DNA of 64,000 bases from Actinoplanes octamycinicus (GCF_014205225.1 NZ_JACHNB010000001.1:6367501-6431500), one strand, 5' to 3'. Positions 1-9,746 are shown, numbered from the stretch's first letter. The notes: a model not told the origin generated them from the letters alone. Numbers and translations: made by a program.

Positions 1-145
1 CTTCAACACGGCGATGATGAGCCGAGGCCCAGATGACGTAGCGTCATACCGGCAGGTGTTCGACATGCTCGACGATGCGGCTACCGACGATGTTGAACCG
101 CTTCTCGAAAAGTATCTGCGCCAGTACCGCGATCTCGCGGCCTGA
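1..145 (+). CDS. C-terminal end of an unidentified protein (partial)
   Basis: An open frame runs in from the left edge (first full codon at base 2) and stops at TGA 143-145. Only about 47 residues are visible. They form an acidic amphipathic helical tail ending in YLRQYRDLAA. The pattern of DVASYRQVFDMLDDAA recalls the last helices of DUF5753-type XRE regulators common in actinomycetes, but this is only a resemblance and too little is left to name a family. The start lies outside the window. Confidence 0.5.
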   Translation, partial: FNTAMMSRGPDDVASYRQVFDMLDDAATDDVEPLLEKYLRQYRDLAA

Positions 146-307
146 TCCGGCGCCAACCGCCAACCGCCAACGCGCAACCAGCGCGAGGGCAGCCGACCTC
201 GTCGAGGTCCATTGTCCGGGTCTGAGGCGCCCTCAACAAGCGTTCCCACCTACAGCGCCGGTGTCCTGGTAGGCCCTTGGACGACCGAGTCCGACGTGGA
301 GGAGCCG

Positions 308-808
308 ATGGAGATCATCAACGGTCCGGCGATCGTCGCCCAGCCCGACCGGCACTGCGTCGGCATCCGCACGGTCACCCCCTTCCGCGGCATGTTCGCC
401 GTCCGCGATGAGCTCATGCAGGAGCTTTACTCGTGGGCGGACGAGCGGGCGTTCGCGTACGGTCACACGTTCTTCCGCCTGCACGTGGTGGACATGGACG
501 GTCCGATGGACATCGAGGTGGGCGTCCTCACCGACGAACCGGTCGCGGGCGACGACCGGATCCGGCGCGGCGTGCTGCCGGCCGGCCGCTACGCGAGCCT
601 GACCTACGTCAATCACGGCCGGCGCGCGAACGGCTTGCTGCGCGACTGGGCCACCGAGCAGGGACTCGCGCTGGACCGGGCGGACACTCCCGAGGGTGAG
701 TGGTTCGGCTGCCGCTACGAGGCCTACCTCACCGACCCGCGCTCGGAGCGGATGAAGACGCGCTGGCGCACCGAGTTGGCGATCCGCCTGGCCGACGATC
801 CTTCGTGA
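308..808 (+). CDS. GyrI-like small-molecule-binding domain protein
   Basis: The 166-residue product is a single GyrI-like (AraC-effector-binding, SOUL-type) domain. It begins with the usual 'what does this bind' strand (CVGIRTVTPFRGM) and ends with the conserved glutamate-rich segment WFGCRYEAYLTDP. Family members bind hydrophobic or cationic small molecules and act as stand-alone sensors or hydrolases; no DNA-binding domain is attached here. The ATG at 308 is preceded by GGAGGAG (298-304), so the longer frame from 212 is not needed. The protein is probably cytoplasmic, with no signal peptide or membrane segment. The specific ligand cannot be told from the sequence. Confidence 0.85.
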   Translation: MEIINGPAIVAQPDRHCVGIRTVTPFRGMFAVRDELMQELYSWADERAFAYGHTFFRLHVVDMDGPMDIEVGVLTDEPVAGDDRIRRGVLPAGRYASLTYVNHGRRANGLLRDWATEQGLALDRADTPEGEWFGCRYEAYLTDPRSERMKTRWRTELAIRLADDPS

Positions 809-815
809 AAGCCGG

Positions 816-986
816 GGACACCTTCCGCCGCCGGAGCTCCTGAGCGTCGATGCCGCGGCGCACGTCCTGGGGCTCACCCGGACCGCGGTATTCGATCTCG
901 TGGCAGCCGGCCAGCTGGAACTCTTCCGCTCGGGCGCCGATCTGCTGGTCCGCCGCACGAGTGTGGACGACTTGCGCGGCCGTTGA
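816..986 (+). pseudogene. excisionase-like helix-turn-helix segment without a start codon
   Basis: In the frame ending at TGA 984-986 the translation LLSVDAAAHVLGLTRTAVFD followed by LVAAGQLELFRSGADLLVRR is a recognisable MerR/excisionase-type (HTH_17) DNA-binding domain. It has the helix, turn, recognition helix and the arginine-rich wing. No ATG, GTG or TTG is available in frame between the upstream gene and the domain; only CTG at 840 could initiate. It may be a relic, a gene with a CTG start, or the result of a sequence error. It lies 7 bases after the GyrI-like gene and ends 230 bases before the histidine kinase. Confidence 0.45.
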
Positions 987-1215
987 CGCCCAGGCAGCCG
1001 GGGGATCGCCGGGCGAGCGCGACCGCCGCACGCCCACCAGCGGCCTCCCCAACCACCTCGATGCTCGGCCGCGCGGAAGGACGGCCCGGCGGATCCAGCC
1101 GCGATCCGGAGTCGGCTCGGCGATGAGCGCGGAGTGGCCAGGTGCGCCGACCGGCACGTGGCAGCATCTACAGCTGAGGTCCCCGAGAAGCGCGACATGG
1201 GCGGTGGAACGGTCG

Positions 1216-2307
1216 ATGGGCATACGTGGCCGTGCCTCCAGGCTGCTCAGCGACCGTGTCGACTGGCGGCCGCGGCCGTTGTGGGGCCTGCTCGCGGCGG
1301 TGCTGCTGCTGCTCCTGCTCACGGCGATCGGTCTCGGGCTGCGCGGCGGCGGCCAGGTGGCGCTGTCCAGCGCGGTGCTGGTCTACCTGGTCGCGGTGGT
1401 GATCGTGGCGATCGTCGGCGGCGTCTGGCCGGGGGTGGCCGCGGCGGTGGCCAGCGACGCGTTGCTGAACTGGTTCTTCATCCCGCCCTATCGCACCCTC
1501 GCGGTGGATGATCCGGACAATCTGACCACGCTGGTGGTGTACGTGCTGGTCGCCGTGACGGTCAGTGTGCTGGTCAACGTCGCTGCCGGGCAGCGGGCCG
1601 CCGCCGAGCGCAGCGGTTCGCGGGCGCAGCAGCTGGCCGAGGTGGACCGGCTGCGCACCACGATCCTGCGGGCGGTCGGCCATGATCTGCGGACGCCGTT
1701 GACCGCGATCAAGACCGCGGCGTCCGGGCTGTCCAGCCGTGATGTGCGATTCAGCGACGAGGACCGGGCCGAACTGGTCGACACCGTCGTGGAGTCCGCC
1801 GACCGGCTCGGTGACCTGATCGAGAACCTGCTGGCGCTGAGCCGGCTGCAGGCGGGCGTGCTGTCGGTCGAGCTGCAGCCGATCGGCGTCGACGAGGTGG
1901 TGGCCCAGGCCGCGCTCGGGTTCGACCCGGCCCGCCTGCACGCGCAGGTGCCCGACGACCTGCCGCTGGTGTACGCCGACCCGGGCCTGCTGGAACGGGT
2001 GATCGCCAACCTGGTGGACAACGCCCTGCGCGCGGCGGCCGGCGGTGACGTGTCGGTGCTCGCCGAAGTTCACGGCGACACGGTGCGGGTGGCCGTCGTC
2101 GATCACGGCCCGGGAATCGCGCCCGCCGACCTGGACCGGGTGTTCGCCCCGTTCCAGCGGCTCGGTGACCGCTCCGCCGAGGGACATCTGGGCCTGGGAC
2201 TGGCGATCGCGCGCGGCTTCACCGACGCGATGAACGGCCGGCTGGTGCCGTCCCGGACCCCGGGTGGCGGCCTCACGATGACGATCGACCTGCCGATCGC
2301 GCGGTAA
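1216..2307 (+). CDS. short KdpD-like sensor histidine kinase (lacks the KdpD/Usp sensor half)
   Basis: A 363-residue kinase. Residues about 22-110 hold the four closely spaced membrane segments of the DUF4118 domain typical of KdpD (ending NWFFIPPYRTLAVDDP). These are followed by a HisKA dimerisation domain with the phospho-accepting histidine near residue 156 (GHDLRTPLTAIK) and a complete HATPase domain with N box (NLVDNALRAAA), DHGPGI and GLGLAIARG. Compared with full-length KdpD (as at 7263-9746) it lacks the N-terminal KdpD and universal-stress-protein domains. No response regulator adjoins it, so it may feed into KdpE encoded downstream of kdpFABC. The ATG at 1216 was chosen because membrane segment 1 follows directly; an in-frame ATG at 1123 would add 31 polar residues. 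Confidence 0.85.
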   Translation: MGIRGRASRLLSDRVDWRPRPLWGLLAAVLLLLLLTAIGLGLRGGGQVALSSAVLVYLVAVVIVAIVGGVWPGVAAAVASDALLNWFFIPPYRTLAVDDPDNLTTLVVYVLVAVTVSVLVNVAAGQRAAAERSGSRAQQLAEVDRLRTTILRAVGHDLRTPLTAIKTAASGLSSRDVRFSDEDRAELVDTVVESADRLGDLIENLLALSRLQAGVLSVELQPIGVDEVVAQAALGFDPARLHAQVPDDLPLVYADPGLLERVIANLVDNALRAAAGGDVSVLAEVHGDTVRVAVVDHGPGIAPADLDRVFAPFQRLGDRSAEGHLGLGLAIARGFTDAMNGRLVPSRTPGGGLTMTIDLPIAR

Positions 2308-2376
2308 CCGGCCTCCTGGCCGTCCACGAGGACCGGCCCGGTCGCAGGCGCCGCCGACGTAGTGCACATCACTCCC

Positions 2377-2394
2377 GCGTCAAAGACGCGTCAA
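2377..2394 (+). promoter_or_regulatory. candidate KdpE-type direct-repeat operator
   Basis: Two identical heptamers GCGTCAA lie 11 bases apart (2377-2383 and 2388-2394), about 110 bases before the first kdp reading frame. OmpR-family regulators such as KdpE bind head-to-tail half-sites with a pitch of one helical turn, so this is a plausible operator. A weaker similar pair follows near 2420-2437. The assignment is inference from position and spacing only. The rest of 2308-2504 shows no gene. Confidence 0.4.
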
Positions 2395-2504
2395 CATTCC
2401 GGCGGCCGGCGTAGGCATCGCGTGAACAACGCTGACAATCGGTCCTCCGCCGCGCTTGGCTCCTCCCATGACCCGAGCAAGATTCGTGCAACGAGGAGCC
2501 TTCC

Positions 2505-2588
2505 GTGGCTGACCTCGGCTTCGTCGTACTCACGGTCGTGCTGTTCGCGGCGCTGACCGTGCTGATCCGGGCGGTCGAACGCCGGTGA
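2505..2588 (+). CDS. 27-residue single-span membrane peptide upstream of kdpF
   Basis: GTG at 2505 follows a good ribosome site (ACGAGGAG). The frame encodes [20 protein letters not shown] and then IRAVERR before TGA 2586-2588, which overlaps the kdpF start region. The product is one hydrophobic helix with a positively charged C-terminus, the same architecture as KdpF but a different sequence. The ribosome site, the overlap with the next gene and the conserved composition argue that it is translated. It may be an extra small subunit or stabiliser of the Kdp complex; its function is not known to me. Confidence 0.65.
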   Translation: MADLGFVVLTVVLFAALTVLIRAVERR

Positions 2589-2674
2589 GCGCCGTGAACC
2601 TGGCCGGCCTGATCCTGGCCGTGCTGCTGGCTGCCTTCCTGGTGGCCGCTCTGCTGTTCCCGGAGAAGTTCTGA
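2585..2674 (+). CDS. kdpF: potassium-transporting ATPase subunit F
   Basis: This 29-codon gene encodes one membrane helix ending in the KdpF signature LLFPEKF. KdpF is the small lipid-like subunit that stabilises the KdpABC complex in the membrane. GTG 2585 overlaps the stop of the preceding peptide gene; a second in-frame GTG at 2594 is an equally short alternative. The stop codon shares one base with the kdpA start (TGATG), which indicates translational coupling. Confidence 0.85.
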   Translation: MSAVNLAGLILAVLLAAFLVAALLFPEKF

Positions 2675-4320
2675 TGGCGGGCTGGCTGTTCGTCATCGCC
2701 CTGGTCGCCGCGCTGGTCGCGGTGTACCGGCCGTTCGGCGACCACATGTACCGGGTGGTCACCGGCAAGCGGCACACCGTCGTGGAGCGCGGCGTCTACC
2801 GCCTGGTCGGGGTGGACGCGGACGCCGGGCAGACCTGGGCCGTCTACGCCCGCTCGGTGCTCGCCTTCTCGGCCGTCTCGATCCTCTTCCTCTATGCCCT
2901 GCTGCGCCTGCAGGACAGGTTGTGGTTGTCGCTGGGGATGGACCCGGTCACCAGCCACCTCGCCTGGAACACCGCGGTCAGCTTCACGACCAACACCAAC
3001 TGGCAGGCCTACTCCGGCGAGTCCACGATGGGTCACCTGGCGCAGATGGCCGGCCTGGCCGTGCAGAACTTCGTCTCGGCCGCCGCCGGCATCGCGGTGG
3101 CGGTGGCCCTGGTCCGCGGCTTCGCCGCCCGCAGCCGCAGCACGCTGGGCAACTTCTGGGTCGACCTGATCCGGATCGTGCTGCGGGTCCTGCTGCCGAT
3201 CTGCGTGCTGGTCACGGTCGTCTTCATGATCGGCGGGATGGTGCAGAACCTGTCCGCCGGCACCGGCATCACCACGCTGACCGGCGCGACGCAGCACCTC
3301 ACCGGGGGTCCGGTCGCCTCCCAGGAGGCGATCAAGGAGTTGGGTACGAACGGTGGCGGCTTCTTCAACGCCAACTCCGCGCACCCGTTCGAGAATCCGA
3401 CCGCCTGGACCAACTGGCTGGAGGTCTTCCTGATCCTGCTGATCCCGTTCTGCCTGCCCCGGGTCTTCGGCCGGATGGTCGGGCAGCACCGGCAGGGTTA
3501 CGCGATCGTCGCGGTGATGGCGGTGCTGGCCCTCGGTTCGACCGCGTTGACCGTGGGCTTCGAGACCCATGGAGCCGGCACGGTGCCGCAGGCGGTCGGT
3601 GCGGCGATGGAGGGCAAGGAGGTCCGCTTCGGCGTTCCGAACTCCGCGACGTTCGCCGCGGCGACCACCCTGACCTCGACCGGCGCGGTCGATTCGCTCC
3701 ATGACTCGTACACCGCGCTGGGCGGCATGATGCCGATCGTCAGCATGATGCTCGGCGAGGTCGCTCCCGGGGGCACCGGCTCCGGCCTGTACGGCCTGCT
3801 GATCCTCGCGGTGATCACGGTCTTCGTGGCGGGGCTCATGGTCGGGCGCACCCCGGAGTACCTGGGTAAGAAGATCAGCGCTCGGGAGATCAAACTCGCC
3901 TCGCTGTACTTCCTGATCACCCCGGCGCTGGTGCTGGGCGGCACGGCCGCGGCGTTCGCCACCGGCACCAACGCCACCGCACTCAACGCCGGCCCGCACG
4001 GGCTGTCCGAGGTGCTGTACGCGTTCACCAGCGCCGCCAACAACAACGGCTCCGCCTTCGCCGGCATCACGGTCAACACCCCGTGGTGGGACACCGCCCT
4101 GGGGCTGGCCATGCTGCTCGGCCGGTTCCTGCCGATGATCCTGGTCCTGGCGCTGGCCGGGTCGCTGGCGAAACAGCCGCCGGTGCCCGCGTCGGAGGGC
4201 ACGCTGCCCACCCATCAACCGCTGTTCGTCGGCATGCTCGCCGGCGTCACCGTGGTGCTGGTCGCCCTCACCTTTCTGCCCGCTCTCGCTCTCGGACCCC
4301 TCGCGGAGGGCCTGTCATGA
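2674..4320 (+). CDS. kdpA: potassium-transporting ATPase K+-channel-like subunit A
   Basis: The 548-residue polytopic membrane protein is the K+-binding and K+-translocating subunit of the Kdp P-type ATPase, which imports K+ at low external concentration. Characteristic selectivity-filter segments are visible, including [12 protein letters not shown] near residue 110, [12 protein letters not shown] near residue 224 and [13 protein letters not shown] near residue 452. Length and order match the family. It starts one base inside the kdpF stop and ends in an ATGA overlap with kdpB, so kdpF-A-B form one translationally coupled unit. Confidence 0.98.
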   Translation: MAGWLFVIALVAALVAVYRPFGDHMYRVVTGKRHTVVERGVYRLVGVDADAGQTWAVYARSVLAFSAVSILFLYALLRLQDRLWLSLGMDPVTSHLAWNTAVSFTTNTNWQAYSGESTMGHLAQMAGLAVQNFVSAAAGIAVAVALVRGFAARSRSTLGNFWVDLIRIVLRVLLPICVLVTVVFMIGGMVQNLSAGTGITTLTGATQHLTGGPVASQEAIKELGTNGGGFFNANSAHPFENPTAWTNWLEVFLILLIPFCLPRVFGRMVGQHRQGYAIVAVMAVLALGSTALTVGFETHGAGTVPQAVGAAMEGKEVRFGVPNSATFAAATTLTSTGAVDSLHDSYTALGGMMPIVSMMLGEVAPGGTGSGLYGLLILAVITVFVAGLMVGRTPEYLGKKISAREIKLASLYFLITPALVLGGTAAAFATGTNATALNAGPHGLSEVLYAFTSAANNNGSAFAGITVNTPWWDTALGLAMLLGRFLPMILVLALAGSLAKQPPVPASEGTLPTHQPLFVGMLAGVTVVLVALTFLPALALGPLAEGLS

Positions 4321-6437
4321 CCACCCCCACCCTGCAACGCCCGGCCGGCACCGGCTCGGTCCCGGCCACCACCCGCCGGGTCGGCGGCGGGCTGCTCGAT
4401 CCGGACCAGCTCTGGCGATCGCTGCCGCGGGCGCTGGCCAAGCTCGATCCGCGGACCATGTGGCGCAACCCGGTGATGTTCGTCGTCGAGATCGGCGCGG
4501 TCTTCACCGCCGTTCTGTCGATTGCCGAACCGAGCCTGTTCGCCTGGCTGATCACCACGTGGCTCTGGCTGACCGTCGTCTTCGCCAACCTGGCCGAGGC
4601 GGTCGCCGAGGGGCGCGGCAAGGCCCAGGCGGCCGCGCTGCGCGCCGCCAAGCAGGACACCGTGGCCCACCTGCGAGACGGCCGTACGGTCGCGGCGCCG
4701 GAGCTGCGGCCCGGTGACGTGGTCGTGGTCGAGGCCGGGCAGACCATTCCCGGGGACGGCGACGTGATCGGGGGTGTCGCCAGCGTGGACGAGTCGGCGA
4801 TCACCGGCGAGTCGGCACCGGTCATCCGGGAGTCCGGCGGTGACCGGTCGGCGGTCACCGGCGGCACCAAGGTGCTCAGCGACCGGATCGTCGTGCGGAT
4901 CACCCAGCGGCCCGGCGAGAGTTTCGTGGACCGGATGATCGCCCTGGTCGAGGGTGCGAACCGGCAGAAGACCCCGAATGAGATCGCCCTGAACATCCTG
5001 CTGGCCGCGCTGACGATCATCTTCTTGCTGGCCGTGGTCACCCTGCAGCCTCTGGCGATCTTCAGCAAGGCCTACCAGGCGGCCGCGCCGGACACCGCGG
5101 CGATCAACGCCCACGGGGTCACCGGCATCGTACTCGTCTCGCTGCTGGTGTGCCTGATCCCGACCACCATCGGCGCGCTGCTCTCGGCGATCGGGATCGC
5201 CGGGATGGACCGGCTGGTGCAGCGCAACGTGCTGGCGATGAGCGGGCGCGCGGTCGAAGCCGCCGGCGACGTCAGTACCCTGCTGCTCGACAAGACCGGC
5301 ACCATCACGCTGGGCAACCGGCAAGCTGCCGAGTTCGTACCGGTCAATGGGGTCGAACCGCACGCCCTCGCGGACGCCGCGCAGCTCAGCAGCCTGGCCG
5401 ACGAGACGCCCGAAGGGCGGTCGATCGTCGTTCTCGCGAAGAACCGGCACGATCTGCGGGAACGCGAACCCGGGCTGATGCCCGGCGCCACCTTCGTCGG
5501 GTTCAGCGCGCAGACCCGGATGAGTGGTGTCGACCTGCCCGGCCGCCGGATCCGCAAGGGCGCCGCCGCCGCGGTCCTGACCTGGGTGCGCACCCACGGC
5601 GGGCAGCCGGCCGAGGAGGTCGGCGAGATCGTCGACGCGATCAGCGGATCCGGCGGCACGCCCCTCGTCGTCGCCGAGCACGCCGACGGGCAGCCGGCCC
5701 GGGCGCTCGGCGTGATCCACCTCAAGGACGTGGTCAAGTCCGGGATGAAGGCCAGGTTCGACGAGATGCGCCGGATGGGCATCCGCACCGTGATGATCAC
5801 CGGCGACAATCCGCGGACCGCGGCGGCGATCGCCGCCGAGGCCGGCGTCGACGACTTCCTCGCCGAGGCCACCCCGGAGGACAAGCTCGCCCTGATCCGC
5901 AAGGAACAGCGGGGCGGCCGCCTGGTGGCGATGACCGGCGACGGCACCAACGACGCCCCGGCGCTGGCCCAGGCGGACGTCGGGGTGGCGATGAACACCG
6001 GCACGTCGGCCGCGAAGGAGGCCGGCAACATGGTCGACCTCGACTCGGACCCGACCAAGCTGATCGAGATCGTCGAGATCGGCAAGCAATTGCTGATCAC
6101 CCGGGGCGCGCTGACCACGTTCAGCATCGCGAACGACATCGCCAAGTACTTCGCGATCATCCCGGCCATGTTCGCCGCGGTCTATCCGGGGCTGGACACA
6201 CTCAACGTGATGCGGCTGCACTCGGCGGGCTCGGCGATCCTGTCCGCGGTCATCTTCAACGCCCTGGTCATCGTGGCGCTGATCCCGCTCGCGCTGCGCG
6301 GCGTGCGCTATCGGCCGTCGTCGGCGAGCGCGCTGCTGCGCCGCAACCTCGGGGTCTACGGCCTGGGCGGCGTCATCGCGCCGTTCCTCGGCATCAAGCT
6401 CATCGACCTGCTCATCTCATTCGTCCCGGGGATCTGA
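4317..6437 (+). CDS. kdpB: potassium-transporting ATPase catalytic subunit B
   Basis: A 706-residue P-type ATPase (class IA) that hydrolyses ATP to drive K+ uptake through KdpA. The phosphorylated aspartate is about residue 325 in [13 protein letters not shown]. The actuator TGES motif appears in [11 protein letters not shown], and the hinge motif is [10 protein letters not shown]. Membrane segments lie near residues 55-100, 240-290 and 580-690. The ATG at 4317 overlaps the kdpA stop by four bases; the longer in-frame extension into kdpA is a shadow. KdpB is the only subunit with a nucleotide-binding domain in the complex. Confidence 0.98.
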   Translation: MTTPTLQRPAGTGSVPATTRRVGGGLLDPDQLWRSLPRALAKLDPRTMWRNPVMFVVEIGAVFTAVLSIAEPSLFAWLITTWLWLTVVFANLAEAVAEGRGKAQAAALRAAKQDTVAHLRDGRTVAAPELRPGDVVVVEAGQTIPGDGDVIGGVASVDESAITGESAPVIRESGGDRSAVTGGTKVLSDRIVVRITQRPGESFVDRMIALVEGANRQKTPNEIALNILLAALTIIFLLAVVTLQPLAIFSKAYQAAAPDTAAINAHGVTGIVLVSLLVCLIPTTIGALLSAIGIAGMDRLVQRNVLAMSGRAVEAAGDVSTLLLDKTGTITLGNRQAAEFVPVNGVEPHALADAAQLSSLADETPEGRSIVVLAKNRHDLREREPGLMPGATFVGFSAQTRMSGVDLPGRRIRKGAAAAVLTWVRTHGGQPAEEVGEIVDAISGSGGTPLVVAEHADGQPARALGVIHLKDVVKSGMKARFDEMRRMGIRTVMITGDNPRTAAAIAAEAGVDDFLAEATPEDKLALIRKEQRGGRLVAMTGDGTNDAPALAQADVGVAMNTGTSAAKEAGNMVDLDSDPTKLIEIVEIGKQLLITRGALTTFSIANDIAKYFAIIPAMFAAVYPGLDTLNVMRLHSAGSAILSAVIFNALVIVALIPLALRGVRYRPSSASALLRRNLGVYGLGGVIAPFLGIKLIDLLISFVPGI

Positions 6438-6442
6438 TCCGT

Positions 6443-7222
6443 ATGCGCCTTCCCGCCTGGCTCGCGCAGCACGTCGCCGCGCTGCGCGCCCTGCTCGTCC
6501 TGACCGTCCTGCTCGGCCTGGCCTACCCGCTCGCCTTCGTGGCGCTCGGCCGGATTGCCGGCCTCGGCGAGGACCGCAGCCTGATCGGCCAGTCGTTCAC
6601 CGACGCGGCCGGCAACCCGGTCGCGAAGTACTTCCAGAGCCGCCCGTCCGCGGGCGACTACGACCCGGCCGCGACCGGTGCCAGCAACCTCGGCCCGGAG
6701 GACATGGTCGACACCGGCGCCCGCAAGAGCCTGCTCACCCTGGTCTGCGCGCGCAGTCTCGCGGTCGGCGAGCTCGAAGGTGTCGACGGCAGCCGCCCGT
6801 ACTGCACCGCCGGCGGCGTCGGCGCCGTCCTCGAGGTGTTCCGCAGGGACGGCCTGACCGGTCCGGTGACCAGGGTGATCTCGGTGAACGGGCCGGCCTT
6901 CGTCAGCACGTACGACGGTGTGCCCGTGGAGCCGGGGACCGGGGCGATCGCGGGTGGCGTGCTCACCCCGGTCCGCGGCGACGCCCCCGCCGACCCCGTG
7001 GTACCCGCCGACGCGGTCACCGCGAGCGGCTCCGGCCTCGACCCGCACATCAGCCCGGCGTACGCGGCACTGCAGGCACCCCGGGTCGCCCGGGAGCGCG
7101 GACTCGACCCCGCCCGGGTCCGCGAACTGATCAAGGAGCACACCACCGGCCGGGCCCTCGGGTTCCTCGGCGAGCCCGCCGTCAACGTCCTGGACCTGAA
7201 CCGGGCGCTCGACGGCAAGTGA
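6443..7222 (+). CDS. kdpC: potassium-transporting ATPase subunit C (long form)
   Basis: KdpC is anchored by one N-terminal membrane helix (residues about 12-38) and helps ATP binding by KdpB. The signature blocks are present: [20 protein letters not shown] near the N-terminus, then [20 protein letters not shown] and a C-terminal segment ending [12 protein letters not shown]. At 259 residues it is clearly longer than the roughly 190 of the E. coli protein. The extra 70-85 residues sit between the two conserved blocks and contain a pair of cysteines. ATG 6443 lies five bases after the kdpB stop. Confidence 0.95.
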   Translation: MRLPAWLAQHVAALRALLVLTVLLGLAYPLAFVALGRIAGLGEDRSLIGQSFTDAAGNPVAKYFQSRPSAGDYDPAATGASNLGPEDMVDTGARKSLLTLVCARSLAVGELEGVDGSRPYCTAGGVGAVLEVFRRDGLTGPVTRVISVNGPAFVSTYDGVPVEPGTGAIAGGVLTPVRGDAPADPVVPADAVTASGSGLDPHISPAYAALQAPRVARERGLDPARVRELIKEHTTGRALGFLGEPAVNVLDLNRALDGK

Positions 7223-7262
7223 CGGGACGGCCGGGGCCGGCCGGTTGGCACGGAGGATGTCC

Positions 7263-9746
7263 ATGGCACGCGGAGAACTGCGGATCTACCTGGGCGCGGC
7301 GCCCGGCGTCGGCAAGACGTACACCATGCTCGAAGAGGCGCACCGGCGGGCGGGACGCGGCACCGACGTCGTGGTCGCCCTGGTCGAGACGCACGGCCGC
7401 GAGCACACCGCCGCGATGGTCGGCGACCTCGAGATCGTGCCGCGCCGCACCGTGACCTACCGCGGCGCGCGGTTCACCGAGATGGACGTCGACGCCGTGC
7501 TGGCTCGCCGGCCCGAGGTCGCCGTCGTCGACGAACTGGCCCACACCAACGTCCCCGGCTGCCGCAACGACAAACGGTGGCAGGACGTGCGGGATCTGCT
7601 CGACGCCGGGATCAGCGTGCTGACCACGGTCAACGTCCAGCATCTCGAGTCACTCAACGACGTGGTCGCCCGGATTACCGGCGTCGGCCAGCGCGAGACC
7701 GTGCCGGACGCGGTGGTCCGCACCGCCGAGCAGGTCGAGCTGGTCGACATGACGCCGGAGGCGCTGCGCCGCCGGATGGCGCACGGCAACATCTACCGGC
7801 CGGAGAAGGTCGACGCGGCGCTCGGCAACTACTTCCGGACCGGCAACCTCACCGCGCTGCGCGAGCTGGCCCTGCTCTGGCTCGCCGAGCAGGTCGAGGA
7901 CCAGCTCGACCGGTACCGCTCCGACCACGACATCGACGCCACCTGGGAGACCCGGGAACGTGTCGTGGTGGCTCTGACCGGCGGCCCCGAGGGCGACACG
8001 CTGATCCGGCGCGCCGCCCGGATCGCCGATCGCACCAAGGGCGCCGACCTGCTCGCGGTGCACGTGACCCGCAACGACGGGCTGGCCGGCGCCGACCCGG
8101 CACAACTGGCCAGACAGCGGCTGCTGGTGGAGAGCCTGGGCGGCAGCTATCACCAGGTGGCCGGCACCGACATCCCGGCCGCGGTGCTGGAGTTCGCCCG
8201 TGGCGTCAACGCCACCCAGATCGTGCTCGGCGCCTCGCGCCGCGGCCGGATCGCGCAACTGTTCACCGCCGGGGTCGGGGTGACCACGATCGCCCGATCC
8301 GGGACGATCGACGTGCACCTGGTCACCCACGAGCACGCCGGCCGCGGCCGGCGGCGGGGCCCGATCCCGCCGGCGTTGTCGCGCAGCCGGCGCCTCGCCG
8401 GCATCCTCACCGTGCTGCTCGGACTGCCGCTGCTGACCGCGCTGCTCAAGACCGGCCCGAGCCTGTCCCTGACCAACGACATCCTGCTGTTCCTGGCCGC
8501 CGTCGTCGGTGTCGCCCTGATCGGCGGGCTCTGGCCGGCGCTGCTCGCCGCGATCGGCGGCTCGCTGCTGCTCAACTGGTACTTCACGCCGCCCGTCGGG
8601 CGGTTCACCATCGCCGAGGCGCAGAACCTGCTCGCCCTGGCCATCTTCGTCGTCGTCGCGGTCGCGGTCAGCTGGGTCGTCGACACCGCGGCCCGCCGGA
8701 CCCGGCAGGCCGCCCAGGCCGGCGCCGACGCGCAGACGCTGGCCACCGTCGCCGGCAGCGTCCTGCGTGGCCAGCGGCCGCTGGCCGCGCTGCTCGACCG
8801 GCTCCGCGAAACGTTCGCCCTGGACTCGGTCACCCTGGTGGACGACGGCACGGTCGTCGCGGGCGTGGGGCAGCCGGTGTGCGGACGGCCCGCCGACGCC
8901 GACATCGCAGTCCGGGTCGACGCGCACCTGACCATGCTGATCAAAGGGCCCACCCGGCCCGCCTCCGACCGGCGCATCCTGGAGGCGTTCGCCGCGCAGG
9001 CCGCCGTCGCGCTCCGTCAGGAACGGCTGGCCACCGAGGCGGCAGCTGCCAGGCCCCTCGCCGAGGCGAACAAACTACGGACCGCGTTGCTCGCCGCGGT
9101 CAGCCACGATCTGCGGACCCCGCTGGCCTCCGCCAAAGCCGCCATCGCCGGCCTGCGCAGCACCGAGGTGCAGTTCGACGAGGACGATCGGGGCGAGCTG
9201 CTGGCGACCGCCGACGAGTCCCTGGACCGGCTGGACCGGCTGGTCGCCAACCTGCTCGACATGAGCCGCCTGCAGGCCGGCGCGCTCGGCGTCGCCGTGG
9301 TCGAGCTCGGCGCCGAGGAGGTCGTACCCCGGGCCTTGGACGATCTCGGTCCGCCGAGCCGTACCGTGATCGTGCATGTCCCGGACGACCTGCCCGCGCT
9401 GCACGCCGATCCGGGACTGCTGGAACGGGTCCTGGTCAACCTGCTCGCCAACGCGCTGCGCTACAGCCCGGCCGGCCACCCGCCGATGATCACCGGAAGC
9501 AGCCACGGCGACAGTGTCGAGCTGCGCGTCATCGACCACGGAGCCGGCATCCCCAGCGACCGGTGGGACGAGGTCTTCCTGCCGTTCCAGCGCCTGGGCG
9601 ATCGCGACAACCACACCGGCGTCGGGCTCGGCCTGGCCCTCTCGCGCGGGCTGACCGAGGCGATGGGCGGTACCCTCACCCCCGAAGAGACCCCTGGAGG
9701 AGGCCTCACCATGGTGCTCGCCCTGCCCACGAGCGCGGCCGGATGA
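7263..9746 (+). CDS. kdpD: KdpD sensor histidine kinase (full length)
   Basis: The 827-residue sensor has the complete KdpD layout. The N-terminal KdpD domain carries Walker A (GAAPGVGKTYTM, residues 11-22) and VVDELAHTN near residue 82. A universal-stress-protein domain spans about 230-360, DUF4118 four-helix membrane domain about 380-480, then a GAF-like region, HisKA with histidine near residue 615 (SHDLRTPLASAK) and the HATPase domain (NLLANALRYS, DHGAGIP, GVGLGLALSRG). It senses K+ limitation and turgor or ionic strength and phosphorylates KdpE. The ATG at 7263 has GGAGG six bases upstream. kdpD is 40 bases after kdpC and overlaps kdpE by four bases. Confidence 0.97.
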   Translation: MARGELRIYLGAAPGVGKTYTMLEEAHRRAGRGTDVVVALVETHGREHTAAMVGDLEIVPRRTVTYRGARFTEMDVDAVLARRPEVAVVDELAHTNVPGCRNDKRWQDVRDLLDAGISVLTTVNVQHLESLNDVVARITGVGQRETVPDAVVRTAEQVELVDMTPEALRRRMAHGNIYRPEKVDAALGNYFRTGNLTALRELALLWLAEQVEDQLDRYRSDHDIDATWETRERVVVALTGGPEGDTLIRRAARIADRTKGADLLAVHVTRNDGLAGADPAQLARQRLLVESLGGSYHQVAGTDIPAAVLEFARGVNATQIVLGASRRGRIAQLFTAGVGVTTIARSGTIDVHLVTHEHAGRGRRRGPIPPALSRSRRLAGILTVLLGLPLLTALLKTGPSLSLTNDILLFLAAVVGVALIGGLWPALLAAIGGSLLLNWYFTPPVGRFTIAEAQNLLALAIFVVVAVAVSWVVDTAARRTRQAAQAGADAQTLATVAGSVLRGQRPLAALLDRLRETFALDSVTLVDDGTVVAGVGQPVCGRPADADIAVRVDAHLTMLIKGPTRPASDRRILEAFAAQAAVALRQERLATEAAAARPLAEANKLRTALLAAVSHDLRTPLASAKAAIAGLRSTEVQFDEDDRGELLATADESLDRLDRLVANLLDMSRLQAGALGVAVVELGAEEVVPRALDDLGPPSRTVIVHVPDDLPALHADPGLLERVLVNLLANALRYSPAGHPPMITGSSHGDSVELRVIDHGAGIPSDRWDEVFLPFQRLGDRDNHTGVGLGLALSRGLTEAMGGTLTPEETPGGGLTMVLALPTSAAG

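Noticed and set aside
2530..4218. 562-codon open frame on the minus strand across kdpA
   Set aside because: It is an antisense shadow of kdpA: arginine-, histidine- and glutamine-rich low-complexity translation with no motif, produced by GC-biased third positions.
4215..6221. 668-codon open frame on the minus strand across kdpB
   Set aside because: Antisense shadow of the conserved kdpB gene; composition (runs of RG, DR, HR) is not protein-like.
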